Notes under the pieces: generated by a model
Told to the model about the DNA's origin: nothing
Seen by the model: the letters and a program-made list of their open reading frames with translations, nothing else
Databases searched by the model: none
Program-made: the position numbers and the translations under genes
Shown: positions 34,751-44,089 of the stretch, piece after piece
Position numbering within the stretch: position 1 is the first letter of the stretch
Layout of the letters: each line of letters opens with the position of its first letter
DNA from: Anaerolineaceae bacterium
GTDB lineage: Bacteria; Chloroflexota; Anaerolineae; Anaerolineales; Anaerolineaceae
Assembly (NCBI GenBank): GCA_030653365.1
Contig: JAURZL010000008.1
Location: 40,008-104,007 of the forward strand
Direction of reading: 5' to 3'
Length of the DNA: 64,000 bases

Positions 34751-34774
34751 ACCTGACAGACCTGACCGTCAGGT
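34751..34774. promoter_or_regulatory. ACCTGAC direct/inverted repeat between the permease genes
   Basis: ACCTGAC at 34751-34757 and again at 34760-34766, followed after one base by its inverse GTCAGGT at 34768-34774. The dyad resembles TetR-family operators; it lies directly upstream of the ribosome site of the 33539 gene. It could also form a hairpin in the transcript that affects translation. Confidence 0.45.
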
Positions 34775-34781
34775 ACTTTTT

Positions 34782-36053
34782 CTATGCAAACCGTCGATGA
34801 AAGCGAAATGCTCCAAAGGCGAACATGATCAGACCAACAACCAGCATCACGGTTAACGGTAAGAGCATTTCATTGATAGGTAAACCATTCAAAACAATTT
34901 TCCATCCACGCACCACCCAACCCTGTGGTGTAAAAGCAGCCAAACGATTGAAGGCGTCCGGCATGGCGATGTTAGCGGTGAATAAGCCACCCAACATGCC
35001 CATGGCTGTCAGAGCACCACCCAACACTGGCCCTGCCTGGCGTGAGGTTTTCACAAAGGAGATCAATAAAACACCTAACCCAGCAGCAGCAACCACCTGT
35101 CCCAAAAGCGCAAGGACTACCATCCATGGATCTCCCCATTGAATTTTGAAAATGAAATGGGCAGCGATAATCAAGACGATTCCCTGTACAATGACCATGA
35201 GAAATACAGCCAGGAATTTTCCAGCCAATATTGCTGTGCGGTCTATCGGCAAGGTAAACATCCTGGCGAGGGTACCTTCCTCGTTTTCCTCCAGGATCGA
35301 CATCATCGAATAGGCACCGGTGAAAAAGGCGAAGAATACCATTTGCCCAGCCATCATGAGTCCCAACATCTGTTGCATCGGATTTTCAGAGGTAATCTCT
35401 CCGGTGGAAGCCTTCATAACCAGAGCTGCTCGCTGAGGATTGTGAAATAGATCTCGTTGGAAGTCGCTGTACCAGGTGGAATATCGATTGACCAGTGAAG
35501 ATATTAAATTGGGATCGGGTTGAATTCCTCGCAGTAGTTGGCGTTCAAGAACGGTCTCAATAGCAATGCCACCTCCGGTAACTCCATCCAACATTGCTGT
35601 CACCATGTTTTGAACAACCTGCGGTGCAATGGTGAGCGTAGGGTCACTGAGGATGAGTACTTGCGAGTCACGCTCACCTGCCAGGAATCGATTTGAGAAA
35701 TCAGAGGGAATCATCACAGCCACACCGATTTCCCGTCGGTCGAGGGCAGCACGTAAAGAGTTTTCATCGGAAAAATCAATAGCTGTGATCCAGGATTTTA
35801 CACTCTCATCGAAAAACATACTGCGGATGTTTTCACCCAGAGCGTTCTTAAGTATTGTGGTGTCACTTAATTTGTCAGCATTATAGACTCCGACCGAAAC
35901 TGCTGGTAAATCCGGGTTTCCGCTGAAAGCTCCGCCAAATGCCAAGGAAATTAAGCCAATTAACAACAAAGGAGCGACGATTGTCATTCCGATGGCAAAT
36001 AAGCTACGGAATGAGAGTGTCAGGTCTTTGAAGGCAATATCCAGAATTTTCAT
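34782..36053 (-). CDS. ABC-2-type permease (long form), first of the operon pair
   Basis: 423 aa, homologous in layout to the gene at 33539: N-terminal helix (IGMTIVAPLLLIGLISLAF), a big external domain (about 50-225), then five or six helices with LEENEEGTLARMFTLPIDR and MPDAFNRLAAFTPQGWVVRGW. Starting MKILDIAFKDL, almost the same as MKILDLALKDL of its partner, which suggests a gene duplication. Heterodimeric permease with the ATPase encoded upstream. Confidence 0.9.
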   Translation of the reverse strand: MKILDIAFKDLTLSFRSLFAIGMTIVAPLLLIGLISLAFGGAFSGNPDLPAVSVGVYNADKLSDTTILKNALGENIRSMFFDESVKSWITAIDFSDENSLRAALDRREIGVAVMIPSDFSNRFLAGERDSQVLILSDPTLTIAPQVVQNMVTAMLDGVTGGGIAIETVLERQLLRGIQPDPNLISSLVNRYSTWYSDFQRDLFHNPQRAALVMKASTGEITSENPMQQMLGLMMAGQMVFFAFFTGAYSMMSILEENEEGTLARMFTLPIDRTAILAGKFLAVFLMVIVQGIVLIIAAHFIFKIQWGDPWMVVLALLGQVVAAAGLGVLLISFVKTSRQAGPVLGGALTAMGMLGGLFTANIAMPDAFNRLAAFTPQGWVVRGWKIVLNGLPINEMLLPLTVMLVVGLIMFAFGAFRFHRRFA

Positions 36054-36072
36054 GATTAATTTTCCTTTTCGC

Positions 36073-37011
36073 TTAGGAATCCCGCAGTGCGCGTCCGGTC
36101 AGGTGCAGGAAAACGGATTCGAGATTGGGTTCCTGAATATCCACGGATAAGATGCGAACGCCACCATCCGCTGCCACTTCGATTAATCGCGGTAAAACAC
36201 GATTGCTGTCATCCACCAGGACTGTGACCTTGCCATCGGTGGCATCCAGACTTGTTACGCCTTCAATTTCTTTCCAACGTGGAATGATTGCTTCCACCTC
36301 TGCATTGAAAGTCAGATCAATGCGGGTTTGCTCACCGACCATCCTGATCAGTTCAGTATGGGTTCCATAGGCAATTACTTTGCCCTGATCCATGATAGCG
36401 ATATGATCGGAGAGTTCTGCGGCTTCTTCCATATAATGGGTGGTATACAGAACGGTCATCCCCTGGCGGTTAAGGTCTTTGACATTATCAAGGATGTGTC
36501 GGCGGGATTGCGGGTCGATTCCTACAGTTGGTTCATCCATGATAATCACATTTGGCTTGTGCATCAGGGCAGCAGCAATGTTGACACGCCGTTTCATTCC
36601 ACCTGAAAACTTGCCGACGTGGTCTTTCTGACGGTCGGTTAATCCAATGATCTCCAAAACTTCATCAACTCGTTGTTTTAGTTTTGAGCCGCGTAAGTCA
36701 TACATTTTGCCCCAAAATACCAGATTTTCCCGGGCAGACAGATCGGGGTAGAGTGCAATTTCCTGAGGGACAACCCCAAGACTCTCTTTGGCAGACTTTG
36801 ACTGCCTTGTTACTGAATGTCCCATGATAAATGCGTCACCCTCACTGGGGGCCAGCAAACCGGAAAGCATTGATATGGTGGTGGACTTGCCAGCGCCATT
36901 TGGGCCTAACAGGCTGAGAATTTCTCCCTGGTGGGCAACAAAATCAACACCCTGAACTGCATGAATTGAGCCAAAGGACTTTTTCAAATTTTTTACTTCT
37001 ATTGCGTTCAT
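36073..37011 (-). CDS. ABC-2-type exporter ATP-binding protein
   Basis: 312 aa from the ATG at 37011, preceded by AAGGAG; a frame extending to 37149 has no support. Walker A GPNGAGKST, signature FSGGMKRRVNIAAAL, Walker B VIIMDEPTVGIDP, switch histidine in YTTHYMEE. C-terminal 80 residues form the usual regulatory extension of DrrA-like ATPases. First gene of a three-gene export operon divergent from a DesK/NarL two-component system, an arrangement common where the kinase senses the exported or envelope-damaging compound. Confidence 0.92.
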   Translation of the reverse strand: MNAIEVKNLKKSFGSIHAVQGVDFVAHQGEILSLLGPNGAGKSTTISMLSGLLAPSEGDAFIMGHSVTRQSKSAKESLGVVPQEIALYPDLSARENLVFWGKMYDLRGSKLKQRVDEVLEIIGLTDRQKDHVGKFSGGMKRRVNIAAALMHKPNVIIMDEPTVGIDPQSRRHILDNVKDLNRQGMTVLYTTHYMEEAAELSDHIAIMDQGKVIAYGTHTELIRMVGEQTRIDLTFNAEVEAIIPRWKEIEGVTSLDATDGKVTVLVDDSNRVLPRLIEVAADGGVRILSVDIQEPNLESVFLHLTGRALRDS

Positions 37012-37119
37012 TTTTTCTCCTTGAAACCCCAATGGAGTTTGGGGGTTTATGCAATTTCTAAAAATTAGTATAAAGGCAAGATTGTGTGGGGGATATTGGG
37101 CCTTCGGGTGGAATGGTAC

Positions 37120-37133
37120 TGTACATTCGTACA
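37120..37133. promoter_or_regulatory. TGTAC-N4-GTACA palindrome in a divergent promoter region
   Basis: TGTAC (37120-37124) and GTACA (37129-37133) flank ATTC, within the 173 bp between the export operon and the kinase gene. It fits a dimeric regulator site, perhaps for the adjacent NarL-type regulator; assignment is inferred from place only. Confidence 0.4.
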
Positions 37134-37184
37134 TTGACCTATTAGGCAATAGCTAAGAATTTAAAAATCTTATACAATTCAAGC

Positions 37185-38384
37185 ATGCCTAACCATATTG
37201 ATACATCTATAAAAAATAAGAATGTTGATCGCGATCCGCGCTTGTTTATGTGGTTTTTAACCCTGGTGATGGTTACCATGTATGCTATCGCATTAATAGA
37301 GAAACCCGAATTGCGCCAATCCTGGCAGTTGATTGTTTTCACGGCATTGATGGCTATACATGTTTTCCTGCACTGGCAGATTGAAAAAATCATAATAAAT
37401 TCGAAGACTACTGTAATTTACATCCTTGTGCAGGGGATACTGGGATTCTTTATCTGCTGGATGGCTGGCAATGAAGGTATCATTTTCGCAATCTTTATGG
37501 CCTTGCTCGGGGAAGTTGTCGGTATATTGGGATTATCCCGGGCAACACTGATTGCTTCGCTTTATTATTTGATATTGGTGTATATAAATTTACGTCATAT
37601 TATGGATGAAGGATCATCCAGCTGGATGCTGATCGGCATCATTCCTGTGATTATCTTTGTGATCACATATGTTACCTTATATCGTAGACAAACAGATGCT
37701 CGTGAGCAGGCGCAAGCACTTGCCACTGAACTGGAAAAGGTAAATCAGCAATTGAGTCAATATGCTTCCCAGGTGGAGGATTTGACAATTGCTAACGAAC
37801 GGCAACGCATGGCGCGAGAATTGCACGATACTCTTTCCCAGGGGTTGACTGGGATTATTTTGCAATTGGAAGCAGTTGAAGCGCACCTCTCCAATGATCG
37901 TGTTGATAAAGCCAGAGCGATCGTTTCTAATGCCATGCTGCAAGCAAGAGCAGCCCTGGCTGATGCGCGTAATGCAATTGACGATTTGAGAAACACATCA
38001 GTCGAAAACCTGGAATCAGCATTGCGATTGGAAATTTCACGCTTTACCAGTGCAACCGATATTCCCTGTGAGTTCCTGGCAGAAGATATTCCAACACTAT
38101 CTAAATCACTTAATGAAGCTATTGTTCGGAATGTAGCTGAAGCACTTACCAATATTGCCCGGCATGCACAGGCAAATAAAGTAAAGGTTGAGGTTTCAAC
38201 AGACACTGATAGATTGATTATCACAATTCAGGACAATGGCCAGGGCTTTGATTCTGAAGTTATTCCCTCCGGACATTATGGCGTATTGGGAATGCAGGAA
38301 CGGGTGCGATTAGCGGGTGGAGAATTCGAGATCAAAAGTCAACTCGGTGTTGGTACAAAAATCAGGATGAAAACTCCCTTATGA
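37185..38384 (+). CDS. DesK/LiaS-type membrane sensor histidine kinase
   Basis: 399 aa. Five or six hydrophobic helices in the first 168 residues with almost no external loops, so a membrane-embedded sensor. A coiled linker follows (about 170-200), then HisKA_3 with H213 in ERQRMARELHDTLSQGL and a HATPase with NIARHAQANKV and IQDNGQGF. Such kinases respond to membrane state or membrane-active compounds. Its stop overlaps the following regulator gene by four bases. Confidence 0.92.
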   Translation: MPNHIDTSIKNKNVDRDPRLFMWFLTLVMVTMYAIALIEKPELRQSWQLIVFTALMAIHVFLHWQIEKIIINSKTTVIYILVQGILGFFICWMAGNEGIIFAIFMALLGEVVGILGLSRATLIASLYYLILVYINLRHIMDEGSSSWMLIGIIPVIIFVITYVTLYRRQTDAREQAQALATELEKVNQQLSQYASQVEDLTIANERQRMARELHDTLSQGLTGIILQLEAVEAHLSNDRVDKARAIVSNAMLQARAALADARNAIDDLRNTSVENLESALRLEISRFTSATDIPCEFLAEDIPTLSKSLNEAIVRNVAEALTNIARHAQANKVKVEVSTDTDRLIITIQDNGQGFDSEVIPSGHYGVLGMQERVRLAGGEFEIKSQLGVGTKIRMKTPL

Positions 38385-39028
38385 TAAAAATTTTGATTGC
38401 AGATGATCACTTAATCATTCGTCAGGGATTGAGACTGATTTTGGAAACTGAAGATGATTTTGAGATTGTGGCGGAGGCGAATGATGGCGCTGAAGCTCTT
38501 CGATTGTGTGTGGATATTAATCCCGATGTGGTATTGATGGATTTACGTATGCCTGGAATGGACGGACTGACAGCGATTGAAAAGTTGCGTGAAAGTCAAC
38601 CAGAAATTGCGGTTGTCATATTGACCACGTTCAATGAAGATGAGCTAATGTTGCGTGGACTGCAAGCTGGTGCGCGTGGTTATTTGCTGAAGGATACGGA
38701 CCGGGCTGCCTTGTTCGACTCCATCCGGGCAGCAGCACGAGGTGAAACTTTGCTCAAACCTGAGATTATGGCTCGTGTCCTTTCGCTGGCAGGGGGCACC
38801 AGACAGGGCGGGAAGGGAAGTGTGTCTACCATCGAATTAACAGAGCGGGAAAAGGAAGTATTGGAAGCTGTCGCTCGTGGTGAACGTAGCAAAGAAGTTG
38901 CCCTGCATTTGGGGATATCAGAGCGAACGGTGAAGGCACACCTGGCGAATATATATGAGAAATTGGGGGTAGATTCACGGGCAGCCGCGATTTCAGTGGC
39001 GATGCAAAAAGGATTATTGAAGACATAA
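38381..39028 (+). CDS. NarL/FixJ-family response regulator
   Basis: 215 aa. Receiver with the DD pair in IADDHLIIRQG, phospho-acceptor in VVLMDLRMPGMDG, lysine in YLLKDT; LuxR-type HTH (LTEREKEVLEAVARGERSKEVALHLG). Translationally coupled (ATGA) to the DesK-type kinase. Likely regulates the divergent ABC-2 export operon (context inference). Confidence 0.94.
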   Translation: MIKILIADDHLIIRQGLRLILETEDDFEIVAEANDGAEALRLCVDINPDVVLMDLRMPGMDGLTAIEKLRESQPEIAVVILTTFNEDELMLRGLQAGARGYLLKDTDRAALFDSIRAAARGETLLKPEIMARVLSLAGGTRQGGKGSVSTIELTEREKEVLEAVARGERSKEVALHLGISERTVKAHLANIYEKLGVDSRAAAISVAMQKGLLKT

Positions 39029-39269
39029 TTATTATTTATTAAATAAAAATTATTCAGAAGATTTAAATCCTTGTTCCATCTGAATGAGCGATAAATTCGA
39101 TCTGATCCCATTTGATAACAGATAGAGGATTTGATACTCTTTATTTTTCGAGTAACTTCCAATCCATCCATGGAAATTGGATCAGTCAGGATGCGTCAGA
39201 AAAAAGCTTAATAAAATTAAGATTTGAAATATAATTAAGTACCACTGAACACCTGAATTTTGGAGATCT

Positions 39270-40337
39270 ATGAAATCGATGACCATGCGTGAACGAATGT
39301 TGGCAGTTATTCAAGGACGTGAACATGACCGGGTTCCATTTGCAATCTATGAAATTCTGGTGCTACCAAAAGAAGTGTTGCAACACATAGGCAGTGGAAA
39401 AATTGGTATTATCCGTTTTTGTCCGATTTACAGAGTGGAACACCCCCATTGTAATTATGAAAGTCGGGTTTTTGTACAGAATGATACCAAATACAAACGA
39501 ACCCTGTTGCATACCCCCAAAGATACTTTGGAGGAAATTCGAGTTTATGAACCTGCCTTCGACAGCTCTACACCCAGCAAACACTTCGTCACAACCAAAC
39601 AGGATTATGAAATCTTCTGGTCTTATCTCGAGGATTGTTTGATATTAGAAAATTATGACCAGTATTACCGAGATGTTGCTGAACTGGGAGATGATGGGTT
39701 CCCTAAGGTAGAGTGCGAGCGAACCCCGTGGCAGCAGCTCTGGGTTGAATGGGTTGGTTTGGAAGGCTTATCCATGCATCTGGCAGATTACCCCGAGCAT
39801 GTTGAACACACGATTGAATTGCTGATGAAGCGCGAACGGCAGCAATTCGAAATTGCATACCGATCCCCAGCACCATTCATCAATATTCCGGATAATATTA
39901 CCGCTCCCGCCATCGGAGCAGCCCGGTTCAGGAAATATTGTGTTTCCCTTTATGATGAGCTGGCTGGTATGCTGGCTGAACGAGGTGCACCATTGTTCAT
40001 TCACATGGATGGCTTTCTCAAACCACTATGGAAGGATATCGCGAATTCAAAAGTAGGTGGATTGGATTCATTCACGCCAACACCGGATTGTGATACTACG
40101 GTAGCAGAAGCTCTATCTTTGTGGCCTGAGAAAATCCTGCAACTCAATTTTCCTTCTTCCATTCACCTTCAGCCACCCGCGGAAGTTCGTCGTGTAGCAG
40201 ATGAAATTCTGGCTACTGCTGGACACACCGGGCGATTACAGATTCAAATCTCAGAGAATGTGCCGTTGGATGTGTGGCGCACTACCTTACCCATTATTGC
40301 AGATGCAATTGAGGAATTTGGATCACCGTTCAAATGA
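39270..40337 (+). CDS. Uroporphyrinogen decarboxylase-fold protein
   Basis: 355 aa TIM-barrel protein of the URO-D superfamily, starting MTMRERMLAVIQGREHDRVPFAIYE, the usual entry of the non-heme-pathway members. It lacks a clear match to the substrate-binding residues of true HemE, and no heme biosynthesis gene is nearby, so a role as methyltransferase (MtaA/CmuA-like, corrinoid or CoM related) or in a degradation route is as likely. GGAG precedes the ATG nine or so bases upstream. Alone, followed by a convergent GGDEF gene. Confidence 0.8.
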   Translation: MKSMTMRERMLAVIQGREHDRVPFAIYEILVLPKEVLQHIGSGKIGIIRFCPIYRVEHPHCNYESRVFVQNDTKYKRTLLHTPKDTLEEIRVYEPAFDSSTPSKHFVTTKQDYEIFWSYLEDCLILENYDQYYRDVAELGDDGFPKVECERTPWQQLWVEWVGLEGLSMHLADYPEHVEHTIELLMKRERQQFEIAYRSPAPFINIPDNITAPAIGAARFRKYCVSLYDELAGMLAERGAPLFIHMDGFLKPLWKDIANSKVGGLDSFTPTPDCDTTVAEALSLWPEKILQLNFPSSIHLQPPAEVRRVADEILATAGHTGRLQIQISENVPLDVWRTTLPIIADAIEEFGSPFK

Positions 40338-40381
40338 ACGAAACCAGAGGACTTTCTGAACGATCCACGACCAATTTGGTT

Positions 40382-41740
40382 CTAGTTCATAGGTGACATT
40401 ACCACACAATTTCGGCCAGACTCTTTAGCTTTGTAGAGCGACTTGTCGATCAAGTCTATCAATTCAGTTTCATTGGCGACATCGTTTTCCGGATAAGATA
40501 CGCCACCGATACTGGTGGTGATTCTTATGACATCATCGTTATCCGCGACTTCACTCTCTTCCACTTTTCTGCGCAGTCGCTCTGATATATTAATCACGTC
40601 ATTGCGGGATGCTCCTGGTAGGATTGCCAGAAACACTTCTCCCCCGTAGCGAATAAGAATATCGCCATCACGCAATACACTGCGAGCAATTTTTGCAAAT
40701 TTTATGAGTACACGATCTCCGGCCAAATGCCCATAGGTGTCATTTACAGTTTTGAAATGATCGAGATCCATCATGATAACCCCAACCGGTGAATTTGAAC
40801 GCAACGACCGCCCGAATTCCTCATGTAAGCGGGTCATCCCGAAGCGCCTATTATATATACCGGTCAAAGAATCAAGGGCTGCCAGCCTTTCCAATCGATC
40901 AAAAAGCATCGCATTATGCATTGCCAGTGCCAATCCTTGTCTGAAGAGATTCAAACGGGTAAGATCATCATTGCTAAATGATTTGGCGGTTGCCAGAATA
41001 ATCAATCCTAACATCACTTCTTTATAAAGAACCGGTTCTAAAATGACTTCATTGGGACGAAAATCGGTTAAAACGCCTTCAACCCTTACATCATCTGGTA
41101 ATTTGATTTGAATTCGTTTTTCATTACGTAAAACGCTTTTAACATGATCACTTTCCAGCAAGGTGTCCACATTCCGAATACCTTGTGAAATTGATACATT
41201 TACGGTTCCTTCACTCTCAATCAACACTGCCCCTGCAGCACTTCCGGTGTGTAGCAATAATTGTTGTAAAGCTTTCTCGGTCAGGTCTCGCAATCCTAAC
41301 TGACTACCCAGCATTTGATTAAAAATATTCAGTGAATTTTCTGTTTCGATCGATTCAAATAGAGTTTCAACCAGACTGTTGAATGCATTTGCACTGTGAC
41401 CTAATTCATCTTCGGAGTCAACGGATATTTGACATTGTTCAGGAGTACAAGAGATATCATTACCTTCTTTAATGCCTTTTAGATTCTTAGTCACATATTG
41501 CATGCGATCGCCCAGAAGCTTCAAGCGCGAACCGACGACAGTTCGAGCCAGGCTGACGTTTAATGCACCAACAATAACGCCAGCGCTAATGCAGGCAACA
41601 AAAAACCAGGGTTTGAGGACATATTCGCGCGGAATTCCCATCCAGGCAACGAAAAAAGGAAAGACAATACCGATGATCAGGCCGAGACCAATCATCCAGA
41701 TCGATAGGTCGGTGAATACTTTACGAGTGAGGCGAATCAT
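40382..41740 (-). CDS. Membrane GAF-GGDEF protein with altered catalytic motif (GGEVF)
   Basis: 452 aa from the ATG at 41740, which has GGAG five bases upstream; the frame extends to 41791 without support. Two helices (WMIGLGLIIGIVFPFFVAW and FVACISAGVIVGAL), a HAMP-like linker with LGHSANAFNSLVETLFE, a GAF-like domain (about 145-290) and a GGDEF domain. The active-site motif reads GGEVF where GGEEF is expected; GTG stands for GAG by one base change. The RxxD inhibitory site (RDGD) five residues before is kept. Loss of the fourth residue normally cripples diguanylate cyclases, so this may be a c-di-GMP receptor and not a maker of it. Confidence 0.87.
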   Translation of the reverse strand: MIRLTRKVFTDLSIWMIGLGLIIGIVFPFFVAWMGIPREYVLKPWFFVACISAGVIVGALNVSLARTVVGSRLKLLGDRMQYVTKNLKGIKEGNDISCTPEQCQISVDSEDELGHSANAFNSLVETLFESIETENSLNIFNQMLGSQLGLRDLTEKALQQLLLHTGSAAGAVLIESEGTVNVSISQGIRNVDTLLESDHVKSVLRNEKRIQIKLPDDVRVEGVLTDFRPNEVILEPVLYKEVMLGLIILATAKSFSNDDLTRLNLFRQGLALAMHNAMLFDRLERLAALDSLTGIYNRRFGMTRLHEEFGRSLRSNSPVGVIMMDLDHFKTVNDTYGHLAGDRVLIKFAKIARSVLRDGDILIRYGGEVFLAILPGASRNDVINISERLRRKVEESEVADNDDVIRITTSIGGVSYPENDVANETELIDLIDKSLYKAKESGRNCVVMSPMN

Positions 41741-41868
41741 ATCAACTCCATTTGCAATCAATAAAGAACCATCTGTCCCTGGTTCTTCCACCCTTTTTAA
41801 ACATAATTCTTTTGTAAAAATTTCAGATTAATGAATTATAGTAGAGATAATCGTGTTGGCAAATAAAT

Positions 41869-42609
41869 TTACCGGGCGATGTTTGGAATCAAATACATGA
41901 AAACGAAGGATAAATTCATCATCCAGTGAATCGTGGCGATAAACGGCAATAAACGTGGTCGCCAACGGATTAATATACCTACATATAGGGCAAAGGGAAG
42001 ATACATCAAAGCACGCCATAGGATAAATCGAATATCGAAAACCAATGGCGCAGTGATGTGCTGCAGGCTGAGGAACAGGCTTACCAGACCAACTGCCATC
42101 CAGGGTTTGAGGCCTGGTTGTGCTTCAAGCCGAGGAAGGATATAACGCATGTACATAGGGATTTCTGTCAGTGCCTGTCCTAATGGGAACAGTATCAGGG
42201 CAACAACAACTGCCCAAAGTGGTAAAATTCCGACAAACAGTGGTAAAGTGGCTTCAGGGTCTCCGAAAAGCCAGTTGGATAGCAGAATATTTGGCATAAC
42301 GGAAAGTGGTCCGCCGATGACCAGCGAAAGCAGCATAACCAGGAGATCCTTCCAAAAGGTTTTGCGATTTAATCGGAACTCGGAAAAGAATTTTTTCCCC
42401 TCTTGTCTGTACCAGTGGATGAGCAGATAAAGACAGACGATATCTGCCAGAGCAACCCCAACTGGCCACCAGCCAGCAGAAACCTGCCAATCGGATACCC
42501 CTGCAAATAACAGGAGTAGTAATGCAATTAATACCTGTGCAGCGAGGAATAATAATGTACGGACTGGCAGTATTAACCAGGCTTGGTTTCTTTTTGTGAA
42601 TGTTTTCAT
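41869..42609 (-). CDS. CPBP-like membrane protein with degenerate protease motif
   Basis: 246 aa, about eight hydrophobic helices. It has the arrangement of CPBP intramembrane proteases: TEIPMYMRYILPRL takes the place of EExxxR with one glutamate replaced by threonine, LFLSLQHITAPL matches the histidine motif of the second helix and IHWMMNL the last His/Asn motif. With one catalytic glutamate missing it may be inactive or only related. Alone on its strand, 140 bp from the URO-D-like gene. Confidence 0.65.
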   Translation of the reverse strand: MKTFTKRNQAWLILPVRTLLFLAAQVLIALLLLLFAGVSDWQVSAGWWPVGVALADIVCLYLLIHWYRQEGKKFFSEFRLNRKTFWKDLLVMLLSLVIGGPLSVMPNILLSNWLFGDPEATLPLFVGILPLWAVVVALILFPLGQALTEIPMYMRYILPRLEAQPGLKPWMAVGLVSLFLSLQHITAPLVFDIRFILWRALMYLPFALYVGILIRWRPRLLPFIATIHWMMNLSFVFMYLIPNIAR

Positions 42610-42751
42610 GATGATCCTGTGAATAATGAATTTGGGGAGTTTAATTTTTTTGGATAAGAAAATTATATCAAAATAATTTGTTGTAAAATTTGAATTTGCA
42701 GAATCTTTTAATAAGTGGAGATAATTTTTGAAATTAATTTAAATGGAAATC

Positions 42752-43915
42752 TTATTGATAGGTACAAAGATGTGCTTCTGATGCAAAAGCAGCCAATAAC
42801 TTTGGATCAGCATCAAAAAAATGATCTGATGGGCAGAGGATAAAACCTCCGCCAATCCCTGCAGTTTCGAAACAAGCACGGACTGCCAGTCGTGTTTCCG
42901 CTTCGCTGCAACCCCAGAAATAATGAGATTGATCGAATCCACCGATCATACAAACCCGCTCCCCAATACGTTTTTTCGCTTCAGCTAGGTTAATGTCACC
43001 ACCCATTTCACGAGGTGTGAAAGTCTCCATGGCATCCGGATGCATGTTCGCAATGTCTTCCAAAATTGGCATCATGCCACCGCAAGTATGGTAAACAATC
43101 CGCTGTCCATTTTCATGAGCCAAATTAATTAATCTTGCATCATAAGGGGCAACGAAAGTGCGAAAGATTTTTGGTGAAATAACAGATGAGGATGCATCCC
43201 CTCCACCCAATTCCAGAAGATCATACCGTGCACCTTTCAACGAGCGAATGAAGATCTCTTTTCGTTTGCAAAGGATCTCTAAAAGTTCGTGCACCCAAAT
43301 TGGATCATCGAAGGTTGCCATTATCAATTTTTCAATACCAACCAGAACAGCGGCATCCTGCCAGCAACCAGGTTGACCATAAATATCAAAACCAGGAATG
43401 TGACCTCTGACAATACCTCTTTCCCCAAATTTCATTGCTTCATTGTTTACCTGCTCAAAATCACAAAGCGGTGCGGTGGCGTATTCAGATATCAAATCGA
43501 TATCCATTTTTTCTTTGAGTAGATGCTCAGACACCCAGGTGGTGTATTGATTACTTTGCAGGACAGCAGTTAGTTTTCCTTTAGGGGTTGTAATCGTATA
43601 CCGGGTGGTGGCGTATTCTTTGTTCGGTATTTCTTCGGTAGTGATTTGCCAGTTATCATTGACAATACGGCGACTGTGCAATGGATTACTGGAAGGAGGA
43701 TCTGTGGGATCGTAATAATCTCCGGCTGAAAAATCAGGTCGGACTGGGGCAGTCCAATGAATAGCATCCAGTCCGAAATGATCGAAAATTTCATTGTTTG
43801 ATATTCCATCCATGTAGGTAATACGAAAATAGTCCATTAAGTGGTGGTTCGTAACAGGTAATTGATCGGGGATACCACGATTAATGGCAGTGAGCAGTCG
43901 TTGGCGAGAATTCAT
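42752..43915 (-). CDS. Uroporphyrinogen decarboxylase-fold protein (methyltransferase-like subgroup)
   Basis: 387 aa. It begins MNSRQRLLTAINRGIPDQLPVTNHHLMDYF and carries VYHTCGGMMPIL and MIGGFDQSHYFW, characteristic of the MtaA/MtbA- and veratrol-O-demethylase-like URO-D family where the His/Cys residues of HxCG bind zinc. It ends with GGFILCPSDHFF. Methyl transfer to or from a corrinoid or CoM is plausible, but no corrinoid protein is near. It differs clearly from the URO-D protein at 39270. Confidence 0.82.
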   Translation of the reverse strand: MNSRQRLLTAINRGIPDQLPVTNHHLMDYFRITYMDGISNNEIFDHFGLDAIHWTAPVRPDFSAGDYYDPTDPPSSNPLHSRRIVNDNWQITTEEIPNKEYATTRYTITTPKGKLTAVLQSNQYTTWVSEHLLKEKMDIDLISEYATAPLCDFEQVNNEAMKFGERGIVRGHIPGFDIYGQPGCWQDAAVLVGIEKLIMATFDDPIWVHELLEILCKRKEIFIRSLKGARYDLLELGGGDASSSVISPKIFRTFVAPYDARLINLAHENGQRIVYHTCGGMMPILEDIANMHPDAMETFTPREMGGDINLAEAKKRIGERVCMIGGFDQSHYFWGCSEAETRLAVRACFETAGIGGGFILCPSDHFFDADPKLLAAFASEAHLCTYQ

Positions 43916-44022
43916 AATGGAAGATTATATTCGAAAGGTAAAGAAAAGCAATATTGAGTTTACCATTTTTTATTGACGCATAACGATGTTTGAAAATAGA
44001 AATTTATTTTGAAAATTTCTAC

Positions 44023-44072
44023 TTGACATTACATAGTAGTAGCTGTATAATAAGAATATACTACTATGTAAT
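44023..44072 (+). promoter_or_regulatory. Consensus sigma-70 promoter with embedded 14-bp inverted repeat (PadR operator)
   Basis: TTGACA (44023-44028), 17 bases, TATAAT (44046-44051): a perfect consensus promoter. Arms ATTACATAGTAGTA (44028-44041) and TACTACTATGTAAT (44059-44072) are perfect inverses around the -10. The gene directly after is a PadR regulator, so autorepression by covering the -10 is the simple reading. Confidence 0.85.
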
Positions 44073-44089
44073 ACATAGAAGGAGGTGTG

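Noticed and set aside
39270..40337. True HemE (uroporphyrinogen decarboxylase of heme synthesis)
   Set aside because: The start resembles the divergent URO-D families, not HemE, and no other heme-pathway gene is close.
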